Below are positions 25,979-38,005 of a stretch of 64,000 nucleotides of DNA, one piece after another. This stretch comes from Paramecium octaurelia (Eukaryota > Ciliophora > Oligohymenophorea > Peniculida > Parameciidae), in the NCBI GenBank assembly GCA_905182995.1, contig CAJJDP010000074.1, positions 186,001 through 250,000 on the forward strand, read 5' to 3'. The position numbers were made by a program, and so were the translations under genes. How positions within the stretch are numbered: position 1 is the stretch's first letter; every line of letters begins with the position of its first letter. The notes under the pieces are model-generated. The model had not been told where the DNA came from. It saw only the letters and a program-made list of their open reading frames with translations, and searched no databases.

Positions 25979-27314
25979 TATACTCTAACAGGTTATTTAC
26001 TTTTAAAATCTAATAAATTCAGAGGGAAGAAACAATTTTACTATTTAGAATTCCTTGAAATTAATTAGAATAAAAAAAGGATTGGATATTGCTTAATAGT
26101 GATTTTAATAAAGTTGAAAATTAATATTATTTACTTTGAAATTTTTATTAATAAATGAGAAAAAATAATAAAGTTTAGCCTGCCAATTAAGTTCAGGTGG
26201 TTACTTCAAGCCCAGAGATCTCATAGAAGGCTTTCACAACAATACCAGAACAATAAGGGAATTAGAAATAAATAGATCCTCGACTTATTGCTGGACCTTT
26301 GGCAGATAGAGGCTGTACTGATATACTTTGTTTACTACTTTTTATAGCTGGGATGGCTATTCTGATGTATTTAATATATTGAAAGTAGAGTCATCTCTAA
26401 AGAAGCTTATTCAAAAGGAGAACCAAACAGACTTCTTGCTATGTACGATCCAAATGGTAAAGAATGTGAAATATTTAATGAAAGGTGTTGCCTGTGGATT
26501 TGACACAAATGCGGATTACCCTTATTTGTATTTCGCAATACCTTTTGGAGATTACTTCAATAGAACAGTGTGTGTGAAAGATTGTCCTTTGTATGTAGAT
26601 GAAAATAGCAAACCAACTTCTCTGGATTGTCAACCAAACACATTAGTTAAGAGTTGTGATTAGAAATGCGATGCCGCTACTGCCCTTAAGAGTTATGTAT
26701 CATCCAATGGCACTGGCATCTTCAAAGACTTCTTGTGTATCTTCAATTCATCAATCCGTAAAATATAAATATAAATTTCAAGTATTTGATCGTGTTTGTT
26801 ATCCAGATGCCTTATTGGCCCTTTTCGACAATTATCAGGATTATGGCTCTTAATTTGCCATGGATGTCCTTACTGGTTACATAGAGGATTTAACATAAAC
26901 AAAGGAAGCTATTTACTGTTCATTTGCAGTGGCATTCTTGATGGGGTATGCAGATTAAACTATAGAATAGAATCATATATTTGTTCTTTACGAGATTGTT
27001 GGCTGGAGTATTGGTTTGGACATCCATATTTCTCTTTTTAGTAGGACTGGGATTTGGAACCTATTGGTGTCATCAACAAGATCTCTATTACTAAGGCATC
27101 ATGGATGACACAACTGGCAAGTACACAGTCGAACAAACCAACAAAGCCTCAGATAATTAATTGACATTCCAATATCTAACATATGTCATGTATGGTGTAT
27201 GTGCTTTTACTGTTATGGGATTGATCTGCATTTTCAATAAGATAAGACTGGCTATAGCTGTTATTAAGACTGCAGCCATGTGTGTGAAGGATCATTTCTT
27301 ATTAATATTTGTTC
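25979..27314 (+). repeat. Direct repeat copy 2 (1,336 bp)
   Basis: Second copy of the repeat starting at 24642. It runs without a break into the rest of the SLC44-type gene, so this copy is the one in its genuine context on the right-hand side. The true upstream context is that of copy 1, next to MFAP1. Confidence 0.9.
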
Positions 27315-28269
27315 CTCAAGTTACTGCTATAATTTTGGCAGGCCTCTGGTTTTGGTGGGTATACACTGCAGCATACGTCTATGCAGTGGGTGAAATTAAA
27401 GGAACAGGCAGCAGTCCATTTGCTGAAGTCACACATACTTAATTGTAGATACAATATATTTGGTATTTCATATTTGGTGGCTTATGGATAAATGCATTCA
27501 TTTAGGCCATTAATAATTTTGTGATAGCCTCTACTTGTTGTTTTTGGTACTTTGCACAACAAGGTGCTGGAGGTGACGAAAGAGCCATATCATAATCTCT
27601 TTATAGAGCTTTCAGATATCATGCAGGTTCCTTGGCATTCGGTTCTTTGATCTTGGCTATTGTACAACTCATCAGAATCATGTTGGAATATATTAGATAT
27701 CAAACTGAGAAGGTGGCTGGCTCTGAAAATAAGGCAGTCAAATGTTTATTAAGGTGTTTGAGTTGTTGTATGGCATGTTTTGAAAGGTTCATTAGGTTTT
27801 TGAACAATAATGCTTACATTATGATTGCTCTGACTGGCAAAAACTTTTGTTCTGCTGCTAAGGCTGCTTTTGAGACTATATGGGCAAATAGTATGAGATT
27901 TTCTTTGGTCAATGGTATTGGAGGGGCATTCATTTTTGTTGGTAAATTCTGCATCTCAATTGTCACTTTAATGATCTTTTATTATGTAATTACAACTATG
28001 GATTACTTTAAAGAAAAGATATTCTCGCCAGTTTTCCCTTGCATTGTAATATTATCCATTAACTTACTTAGGTTGTTTTCATCATTGCTTATGCATTGGC
28101 TGTGCTTTTCATGTCCATTTATGGTATGGCATGTGACACTGTGCTTTTATGTTTTATTTTTGATGAGGATTTAAATAAATAAAATGGAGGTTTAAGTGCT
28201 TCCAGATGTCCTGAAACTTTAAAGGAATTTCTTGAACAACCAGAGATGGCAAATCTTAAATAAGCATGA
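26155..28269 (+). CDS. Choline transporter-like protein (SLC44/CTL family)
   Basis: 662-residue multipass membrane protein. The family signature is clear: CTDILCLLLFIAGMAIL as first membrane segment, a Cys-rich extracellular loop with YDPNGVACGFD and DYPYLYFA, then about nine further membrane segments. Also present are GLGFGTYWCHQ and the conserved C-terminal block NNAYIMIALTGKNFCSAAK, with FIFDEDL near the end. The family transports choline or ethanolamine across plasma or mitochondrial membranes. Introns of 22, 28, 25, 25 and 26 nt leave an exact reading frame. The next gene starts 16 nt after its stop. Confidence 0.93.
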
Positions 28270-28285
28270 TTTAATATAATAAATA

Positions 28286-30800
28286 ATGATTTAAAATTCT
28301 ACAACAAGTCCTCCAAACGAGGATTCTCTATGCAAACCTATTATTCAGCTGATGTCAACTATGAATTAGCAATAGATGAGAGTCCGCAAGCCTTCTGAAG
28401 ATAGTCGAAATAAAAAACAATCTGAAACTCAACAAGCGAAAATTACTCACCCAAAATCACCCACGTTAACGCAAATGAGCGTATAGATAGCATCAGATAG
28501 AGCATCACCTCATAATCAATAAAATTTGCTTCTCATTAATGAGGAACCCAGTAACAAAGAAGATTCCCAATAATTAAGCATGATTAAAAAAAGGAATGAT
28601 TCAGATCAATTATTTAAAAAGTCCGTCTTCAATAAGAATAGGAGTTCTCATTCCTCCTTTTCCTTGCTTTACAAAGAAAAAGCCACACTTATATCTAATA
28701 TAATTATTACAAAAAAGCAATTTAAGTTGATTAATGATTTGGCAGCCCAATACTTTGTCCCATTAAAAAATAAAATAGAAAAAGTCTTTCAACAGGAATG
28801 GACCCCTAAACTTTTCATCCTCTGTGTTTACATCATTTTCCTGTTATTTTATCTCACCATATTGCTAATTGAGATTGGGTGCAATCAATTGGTAATATCA
28901 AATTTGGCTGTATTCTAATACATTATGCTGATTACTCAAATAATTGAATTTACATAGCAAATAATATTCTACAATGGTGACATTAAGAATATCATTATTG
29001 ATAATCTAGGACTTATATCGTTTATTTCATATTAGATTAACAGTTTACAATCTCAGAAGTTATTGTATTTATTGTATTTGATCAGAATAAAGAGAATTAA
29101 TAATTGTATTTAGAATTTAAACTTTTACTCCAATTAATAAGATTACATCTTTGTAATACAAGTGACCATTTAGTTACATTTTTCCACTTGTCTTGCCTAA
29201 ACCATCATATTCATGTTCTCTCTGACTGAATAGGACTACATTGTTTACATCCAAAATATCTTCAACTTGATATTTGTTACTCCACAAATAATTGACCAAT
29301 ACTACTTTCTCATCTACCTTATTAAAATACTATTGATAATATTTTACTTTTATAAGTTCAAGCAAATACTCAACTATTAGTCCCTTAATCTTGATTAATA
29401 ATTGAATTATGAGCCAAATACTTAAAAGTTGATACATGAATACAGTCACCAAAAACAAAGGTAAATCTTTGACATCAATTTGATGCCGAACTTTTTGTAG
29501 AAGAAAATGAAGAGAGAAAAGTACTTTAAGATTTTGTCTAACATCCCCATCTTTAATTCATCATTCTCAACTTAGACACTGCTCAATATTTGTGATCTGA
29601 TTCAAGAACAAATATTGAGGCCCAATGAAATTATTCTACAAAAACCAGCATTATATATTCATTTACAAGGAGTCGTTTAATTAGTTTAAAAAGGAAATTC
29701 ATCCCTATAAGAGTTTAAATTAACTAAAATTACAAACCCATTTCAAATCTTTAATAATGGAGCCTTCTTTAAAAATTAGATGTAAGGAATTTAATTTGAG
29801 AGCATAGGATACTCAAAAGTGGCTTGCTTGAATTCTCACTAATTCCACTAATTAATAAAACAGTGTCCGAGAGAATTCTAAAAGTATAGAATGCTCATCG
29901 ACACCATTTTACTTCATAATGATCCTTATTTGACGAGTATTTCTTGCTTTGGATGTCACCAAGCTCATGAAATAACCTAATGTCCATTTGTAAATTACAA
30001 ACCTAATAAATATTTGATAATTAATGGTTATAAAGTCAACAATGAATAGAGTAGAGTATCTGATTTTAGAAGAGTAATAATCATTAATATTTAATTAGGA
30101 AGTTTGTAGAAAAAGAAGAAAAATTATAATAAAATAGGAAAATAATTAAGAGGATTCAGAGTCCTTCGCATCCGAAGAAAAGGATAAAGTGGAACCTTTT
30201 AATAAGGTTCTCCTCTCATCCAATTCTTCTTTGAGTTCTAACCCAATCAACCAATTAGAATTGAGTTCAGTTCCTTATGTCAGTTATTCTCACAGTGGGT
30301 AGACTTTGTATTCTAAAAAAATGGATTCAGATAACCTCTTCCCAGCTCAAGGAATCAGCAGCAGCAATAGCAGTAGAAAAATTATTTAGAATGAATTCAA
30401 AGAAGTAGGACAATCTAAGTTCTAAAAATACGGCCAGTTAGAAGAAATGTAAGGGTCATCCTTTTAAGACAATTCACTGAAGAAGGTGTAGGATAGTCTA
30501 TTCCACAATAAGATTAAAATCAAAAAGAGTAGAGTGGAGAGGCAAACACAATTTTAGAAGTATCAGACAGATGTTCAATAGAAACAGTAATAAAGGAATT
30601 CAAGGAAAAACTAAACTATGATGAGTAATTATTCTATTGTTGAAAATCAGAAAAAAAGAAGAACTTCAATTGAAGGTAATTTTATGCAATCATTTGAAAA
30701 AATTAGTCAGTTTGATGACTATTTTCCACATTACAATGTAGATTAATAAATAAATAATTATTAAAGAATTTAATCGATAAATAAAGATAGTAATTAATGA
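28286..30800 (+). CDS. CNG/HCN channel-like protein with degenerate pore
   Basis: 829 residues, one 25-nt intron at about 30,071. After a long polar N-terminus there are about six hydrophobic segments from residue 175 to 370: LFILCVYIIFLLFYLTIL as S1, a weak S4-like LYLIRIKRINNC, and LIYLIKILLIIFYFYKF as the last. A C-linker and a cyclic-nucleotide-binding-like beta domain follow (KILSNIPIFNSSFSTQTL; LRPNEIILQKPALYIHLQGV). In voltage/cyclic-nucleotide-gated K channels a GYG or GFG filter precedes the last helix; here that stretch reads YIQNIFNLIFVTPQIID and has no such motif. The key arginine of a functional nucleotide pocket is not evident either. The tail is Ser/Gln-rich. Either a divergent non-K channel or a structural relative. 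Confidence 0.72.
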
Positions 30801-30818
30801 AGGCAAAAGAATATATGT

Positions 30819-31564
30819 TCATGTTTATTCACTCTATTTATTTTACATTAATTTAATGTTTTTAAGATTATCAATTTATGTCTAAAGCATAATTTATTCA
30901 TCTTAAATTTTATGTAATCCTCTATAAATTACAATAATATCTACTTATTTTACTCAATAAACTTCCTTTTCCACGAGTTGATTTCCTCAAGTAGAAGCTT
31001 CTGTTTATCATCCATCCTTAAGGTTTACTCTTCTAATTAACTATGCAACTCTTAAATATAATGATTTTGATCTTCCAACTCCTTATCCTTGGCGATTAAC
31101 TGTTTGTCATAACCGCCAATTATATTTTTTTTTATGTTTAATTTTTATTATAAATTTTAAATTTCTTCTTTCAATATTTTTATAGTATTCGCAGACTGCT
31201 AAATTTGGCTATAAACCTGAGATAGTTCACTCTCATCATAATCATTATCTTAATTTTTTTGTTATTAGTTTAATTATTTAATTTTCTTCTCCAATTCAAA
31301 TACTTTCTGTTTCCATGGTTCTTCTATGTGATTCAAGTCCACTAACTTGCATTTCTTATTTGAGGCTTCATTAAATAGGTTTCTATTTACATTTCCCAAA
31401 TTATTTTATTATGTCGGTTGTCTTTATTAAGAGACAGATTGCTATTATAATAGGGGCGATTAGTATGGTGAGTGATAAGGTGATTATTGGTATAATTTTA
31501 TATTGGGAGACGATTAGATTTATAAAGAGTGTCTCAATCCAAATTAGACCGTAGGTGCAGACAT
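30819..31564 (-). CDS. Coiled-coil protein, 240 aa
   Basis: 240 residues with one 23-nt intron near the 3' end. The N-terminal 70 residues are low complexity, with repeated SPY/SP elements (YQQSPYHSPYQSPLLQQQ) that could be phosphorylation sites. The rest is a near-continuous coiled coil (KELEDQNHYIQELHSQLEEQ). No enzyme domain. It ends 18 nt from the convergent channel-like gene. Likely structural; family not recognised. Confidence 0.72.
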
Positions 31565-31668
31565 TTATTATTATCTCATTATTTTATATATCCAAAAACA
31601 ATTATTTATCATTACTAAAGATTGAGTAGGAATTAACAATTTGATTCAATTATTTAATTGTAATAAGT

Positions 31669-32718
31669 TCAAAATAATCTTTGATTGCCCACCACTCTCT
31701 TTATGTAGTACACTTACCAAATTGTAATAAGGATCACTCCCACACTCTCTAGAATACTAAACATTAATAATTCTTCATTCGATTTCTATATTTGGCTTAA
31801 ATTGCCTTCAAATATTTATCCAGTTATTTTATCAAAATAATAATTATCCTTTTTGCATAATATTATTTAATACTCTCATTGCCATTGATATTCTTTCTAT
31901 CCTTTGCTCTACGGGATCTAAATCTTGAATTTTCATAATTTCCTATTCTGAATCGTGTACATCTAGAGTGAATATAATTGTTTGAGTGCCTTTGGTCTAT
32001 GCTTATAGCTATTTCTCATACTCTTTTATTCTAGAAGATAAATTTGTATTCTCCCTTTTCCAAAATATCAATATTAAACATTCCTTCAATAACCTTTTCC
32101 TTCGAATAGATCAAAGTATTATTAGAGGATTTAATAAAGAAATCAATCCTTTCCTCTAAAGCTAATTAGGAAATAAAGAAAGCTCCTTTGATTTTAGTAG
32201 GCTTCAAGATGTCCTCATAAAATACCTACAACATATAAAAAAAGTGTTGCATACCTCTATAGAACCAGGAGATAAATCAAAGGTTAATGTTACATCTGGT
32301 TCAAAATTCCCCAATTACTCATCCCATATAAAGAGCAATTACTCATTTTCCATGCCTATTGGCGTTCCTTTTGTCATTTAAATTGACTTTCCTAAGTCTT
32401 TGGAAATATTTTGGTTCTTTACTTCTCCATTTTAATCTGATTTTCTTAACTATCAAAGCAAAGTAAAAATATTATTACACCAAACAAGGGCTTAAACTTA
32501 TTTAATTATGATTCCTTATAAGTATTTCTTTTTTTTGTTTCTTCTTCACTTTAATATAAAGATTGTCCAGTGTCATTTTAGATAGGTTCATTGATTTGAC
32601 TCTTTTTTGTCACTTAATTGCTTACCTCCTTGAAGTCTTGTAACTTATTAATTGGAGAAGCTTTTGCATAAACAAAAATAATGAGTATAAGGTTTAGATA
32701 AAATGTTAATAATCTCAT
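31669..32718 (-). CDS. p24 (emp24/GP25L) family cargo receptor
   Basis: 305 residues; introns of 24, 29, 29, 25 and 25 nt restore one frame. A signal peptide (LLTFYLNLILIIFVYAKA) leads to a polar, poorly conserved insert and then a GOLD domain (PDVTLTFDLSPGSIEVFYED; FNIDILEKGEYKFIF; TIIFTLDVHD). The short coiled region has QIQKSNEELLMFSILESVGV, the single C-terminal membrane helix is VGVILITIWQVYYI, and the short tail ends KRVVGNQRLF. The order GOLD, coiled coil, TM, short basic/aromatic tail is that of p24 proteins, which cycle between ER and Golgi in COPI/COPII vesicles. The acidic/polar insert between signal peptide and GOLD domain (about 70 residues) is longer than usual. Confidence 0.82.
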
Positions 32719-33197
32719 TATTTTATAAAATATTCTTCATTTTCTTAAAAATCATAATTAATAAATCTAATTTGAATCTGTAAGAATCATTTTAAATTAA
32801 GATGCTTATTAATTTTCAATAGAGCATTTCTCTTAATTGTTGGTATTCTTAGATAAAATTGGTATGATCCTATGTTATTTGATTTTTTTTAATTATCAAA
32901 TAATAAAATTGAAAAAATTGATAAAATATTTTGATTGATTAGACATTTAACGAATTGCAGTTAAATGTTAAAGGATCTGTATTGTAATTTTTGTATTTAA
33001 TGTTTTAAAAGTGAAAACTTTAAACAATTCATATTATTTATGGAAAATAAAATAAAATGAATTTCAGAAATAAAAATTTATTGCATTTGGAATCATAGAA
33101 TTTAATTGAATATAATAAATAAAATGATTGAATTTTATGAAAACATCAAATAGTTTAGATTTAATTATATACATTAGTTATTAAATTAAATAATAAT
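32719..33197. other. Divergent intergenic region
   Basis: 479 bases of AT-rich sequence between the divergent p24 and RSP3 starts. No coding frame is seen. It presumably carries both promoters, but I recognise no specific element. Confidence 0.4.
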
Positions 33198-35273
33198 ATG
33201 CAAGCTCAAGCCAATATTTATTAGTTTGAAGCTGAGCCTCAAATATCGCATCCAAAGTACAGAGATCAAGAACTTTATGAGGAGTTGACTGATCTTCCTG
33301 ATGATGAATCAAGAATCAAACCAGATTATTATATAGATCGACCTGTAATTGTAGCTTAATACTCAAGGCGACTCCTGAATACAAACCTTTGCCAAAGGGA
33401 ATTGACAGACAAACATAAATCGAAGCATATGAGCCAGATTTATTTGATTACAAATTGGAAGTGGAGCCTGTGTTATAAGTTTTGGTTGGGAAATCTGTTG
33501 AATAGGCTAGAATGGAATTGATTGAGGAGTCAGAAAGAGAGGAATTGCAAATATAAAAGGCTGCGTTTGAAAAAAAACGAAATGCTGAATTAATGGTAAC
33601 ATAGAGGATGGAAGCAGCCTATGTGAGGAGAAGAGAAGAACGAGTACTTAAAATAGACTATTATATTTTAGGAAAGAAGGTTATTGCAGCATAAATTATA
33701 CCAAGATTAGATGAAACTGTCATAATAGAAATTTATAGCCAGAGCGCTCTCCAAAGGTGTTCTCAAAGGAGTCAATTCAAGGATCCTAAACGATCTCCAG
33801 AATTTGGGAGTACTCAGGAATGATCATATACTTGAACTCAAAGTAAACACTCTCCCTTGGCTTGTGGAAAGAATCAAATAGAATTGCAATAACATTTAGA
33901 CTTCATAAATTGGTTTCCAATCATTTTTAGAGGAGATCTAAACTCCTATTCTTCAAGAACATTCATTCTATTATCAAAAAGAATAATAAAAGAGATAGGA
34001 ACATCTAGATAGACTAGAGAAGAGGAGAATTGAAATTGAGGAGTAAAAAAAGAGGAAGGCAGAAATTAAAAGAAGAAGAGCATTAAAGGAAAAAAGAGAA
34101 GTCTAAAGAAGTGCATTGTATAATCTAACACTTTCTAAGGCTGAAACTTCCAATTCCATTTTTTAAGTTAATATATAAGAAGGAACTGCTGAAGTTGGAT
34201 AGAAGGGAGTTGTGTTGCATTTGGATCTCTTTTTGCTTTTAGCTGAGAACATAGATCTCATCACAGGAGATCAACTTGATTAAATTGATGAATCAATCAT
34301 ATAGACTATTTGGTTGGATTTATTGATGAATAAATGCAATTAGTTTAATATCACTATCAATTCAGCAATGCAACCTCTCATCTAAGAAGCATTGAATAAA
34401 ATTGATGAAGACTTGTATGTATTCGAAAAAAATGCAAAATAATTAACCATTGAATTCTTAAGGAGCCAGTCCCCATTTTGGTCATCTTATGTATCATAAC
34501 AATTTGTAAATAATATTAGAAAAACCATTTTGAATAAATTACTTGATGGTTTCTTCGATATTTACTTTAAATCAATAAATTACAAAGAACCCATATAAAA
34601 ATCAGAAGTTTAAATTAAATAAGATGACCTTGACCCACAATAAAATCCTGAATAATAATCTTAATAGACAGAAGAACAGTAATAACTACAATAATAGGAC
34701 TAATAATAAGTTCAAACCTAACAGAAAGAAGATCCTTATTAAAAGCCAGAAATCACTCAACATGATTTAGACATGATAGAGGCAAAGAAAAAGATTAATA
34801 TAATCTTTAAATAGCCTTAAAATTAGCTTGAAAATGTCACTGCAATAGTTAATTTGTTGGTTCCTTATTTTGAAGAAGAATAGCCTTAAGATTAAAATCA
34901 GGAGTAATAGCAATAAGCTGGAGAGGTTTAGCAAGAGGAAACTAATTAAATTGTTGAACCTGTTAAACCTGTTGGCAAATGGGATTTTGATCCAAAAACA
35001 ATTGATATATATGATGGTGAATAACCATTAATCTAAGAAGGTGTTAGATCGACTGTAGATTCCATATATTAATACTAATTTTAAGAGGTAGTGATTGTAA
35101 ATGATGAGAGAGCTATTGAATTTGCTAGAATGCAGATTTACAATTTTCTAAAAGAGAAGTAATCTAATTTTTCAATATGTAAATAGATTGGAATCTTTTA
35201 TGAATGTTCCAGATTTTTCCAGTTTGTAATTTCACAAAATTAAATAGACTCAAGCAAATGTCCCAATCTTTGA
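33198..35273 (+). CDS. RSP3: Radial spoke protein 3 (RSPH3)
   Basis: 674 residues, introns of 23 and 28 nt. RSP3 anchors the radial spoke to ciliary doublet microtubules and binds PKA-type regulatory domains. The conserved RSP3 core is unmistakable: TPEYKPLPKGIDRQTQIEAY, EPDLFDYKLEVEPVLQVLVG, KSVEQARMELIEESERE, and then KKRNAELMVTQRMEAA. A second conserved helical block follows (ALSKGVLKGVNSRILNDL). The C-terminal 300 residues are rich in Gln and Glu, largely written as TAA/TAG codons, and extend the protein beyond the core. The first intron interrupts the conserved motif after YYIDRP. Confidence 0.95.
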
Positions 35274-35561
35274 TTTTGAATTATGAATGTGTTTAAGTAT
35301 TATTTTTGTTATAAAATTATTTTTAGATGATTTTTGCTTAACATCTTAGCTTGTTTTTTTGGTATTTAATTAAACTGAAGATTCATTTTATTTTCATATA
35401 TTATTAAATACAAATTAACACGACAACTAATAACAATTTTACTTTCAATCAAAAAATAATATAGTCAAAAATTAAAGGCAATTCAATTGTAAAAATTAAC
35501 CAAAATCATTATAAAAAGGAATTTTATTAAAATAGTGTGAAATTTAAGATAATAGTATCAT

Positions 35562-37798
35562 TCATATTTATTATGATTTTTTTCTGTATGGAGCATTTGA
35601 CATATTAGAATGATATGAATTTTCTCTTTCCCTCTATCTTTATTGTTATTGTTATTATTATTATTATTTCATCTGATCATCAGTAAAAGAGAACTGCATA
35701 TTTTTGTTTTAAGTATTTCCTCCTGCCTTAACTGAACCATCATCTGATTCCTAAATGTTTCTTCTTGATAGAACAGGGGAATGTTATGAATGATGAGGGG
35801 AAGGTGGCTTAATTCATACATATAAATTCATACTTAGATTAATTACTATGGTGGGAGATATACTTGATTTTGCTTTGTTTATTAAAAGTCTTGAGACGGT
35901 TGTCCTTGTCTCACTCTGCTTCCAGCTTCGCTTGGCTATTTAGGAGGCATAGGCAAGGTGTTCATATTTGCTTATTGATCTTTAAGTTTTTGTAGTTCAT
36001 TTGCCTTTTCGTTTAGCTCTTTTCTAAGTTGTTAATTTTCATCAATGATTTATTTATCGGCTCTCAACTTCTATTGTTTTTATACAGTAGCATAATTATT
36101 AATTTAACCTTGCAATTTTGATATCTCTTATTTCAATCTTTCATTATCTTATTCAAATAGTTCTTTTTATTCCCTATAAGTAAAGTTCAACTACTCTAGA
36201 TGCTCGTTATTCTTTTGATGTTGTTATAGAATAGCACATTTTTCGTAATACATTTGAAAATCCCTTTCTAATTCAGCGATACGATCATCCTTCTGATTGA
36301 TGATTTTTTGAATTTGTTTATCCCTTTCTTCGATGTCTGCCTAGACTCCACCCTTATGCGATACAAATTCTTATAACAAAGCTTTGTTTTCTTCCAATTA
36401 GAGTTTTAATTGTCTATTCTGCAACTAAAGCTATTCAATAATTCTCTTCTATTGTTGATAATCACTAATTTCCTTTTTGCACTATTCAAAATCTATCTTC
36501 AGTATTTCATATTAATTGTTGACAGTATTCCATTCCTTTAAGAGTGTGGTGTTCTTCTCTTCAAGTTCTTCGATCTGCAATTGTTTTTCTTTAAGATCAT
36601 CCATATATTCTTATTTTAACTTCTACATAGTTTCATTGAATTTCTTCTTCTAAGTATTCAAATCCTTATCACTATCATAAATCAATTAATCAATTTGTTT
36701 TGATTACTATGTTACTTGATTGAAGTATTCAGTGTTTTATATACTCAACTATCCGATATGGTCTAAGAGTCTAGTTTCGTTTTCGGATAGTTTCTTCTGT
36801 TTCTCTATTTCCATTGATAATTTATTCATAATGTCATCGTTTTGATCAGCGATTCGATCACAAGTTTATTACTTTTCTTTAAGTTCTTCATGTTATTAAT
36901 TGATTTCTTTAAGTAATTAATCATAGATAATCTGATATTTGCTTATTTCATTACTCAAATCATCTACTTTTTGATTCAATTGGTAGATCTTGAGATTGCT
37001 TTCAGAATGCAATTTGTTTTTGTCTGATTCCAATTTCTCATAATCTGATTGAAATTACAACAGTTGTTTATTCAATTTTTCAACTGTGTAGGTCAGTGAT
37101 GTAATGACACTATCCTTTTTCTGATTTTCGAATTGATAAGAACTTTTAAGTTCTATTTCAGTTCTGCAGTTCTCCTTGATAATTTGCATCTACTCAGATT
37201 GTGAAATTTCAGATAACTTATACTTTTCAACCTATTATTCAAGTTAGAGACAATATTTTTTTGAATTTTAGAATTGCTTTTCTAATTCATAACCATCTTG
37301 GGTCTTGTCATCTAATTATTATCTTTATTCTTAGACATGCTTTAAGAGGACAAAATTTTCATCCTCCAATAATCGTAATTAGTGTCTGAGGTCTTGGATT
37401 TCCTCAGCTTCATTGATCGTCATGGTTTCAACGATGGAATGCATCTCTTAATCCTTTTGTTCGAGTAATAACGAAAGACTTCGATTTTCATCAATCAATG
37501 TATTAACCATCTGAGACAAAGCAACAATATCATGTGCTTGTTGTCTTAACTCAAAATTTATCTCTTGATTTTGCTTTTACAGACTCTCTATGTAGAGTCT
37601 TGTCTTTTCTGGATTAAAGGCTTGTGCTTGATGGGGTTTTATGGCATGCAATGGGGTCAATTCTGGATAAAGTCTATAGAAGGTTTAAGCATTAAAGTTT
37701 TCCTATTGGCTGGAGGGGAGAATTGGAATTTTGAATTCAGCTTAATATTCCTATTGGTTATGGAAAAGAAAGTACTTAAAATTTTCGATTAGTCTCAT
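35562..37798 (-). CDS. Long coiled-coil protein, 736 aa
   Basis: 736 residues with one 26-nt intron near the 3' end. The first about 80 residues form a non-helical head (NFKYFLFHNQQEYQAEFKIP). Residues 85–630 are an uninterrupted coiled coil of the tropomyosin/golgin type with regular heptads. The tail is proline-, serine- and glutamine-rich, with a run of nine Gln encoded by TAA and CAA. No motor or kinase domain. Likely a filament-forming or centrosomal/basal-body component; composition is the only evidence. Confidence 0.78.
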
Positions 37799-38005
37799 CG
37801 AACCTGGCTCTATTCATTTCAGTTAATTAATTTTATTTTTATTGCAAATATCGATTAATTGATATTGAGCAATTTTATGTGATTAATGTTAATGGGTTTG
37901 AAGAGTAATGCAATGACGATGTTAATAGTCGAATGTATTTTTGAATTAAAATGAAAAAATCAAATTTTGTTTGATTAATATTAGTATTAATTATTATATT
38001 TCCAA

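Noticed and set aside
35640-35675. (TTA)n microsatellite as a stand-alone repeat feature
   Set aside because: On the minus strand it is the coding polyQ run of the long coiled-coil protein.
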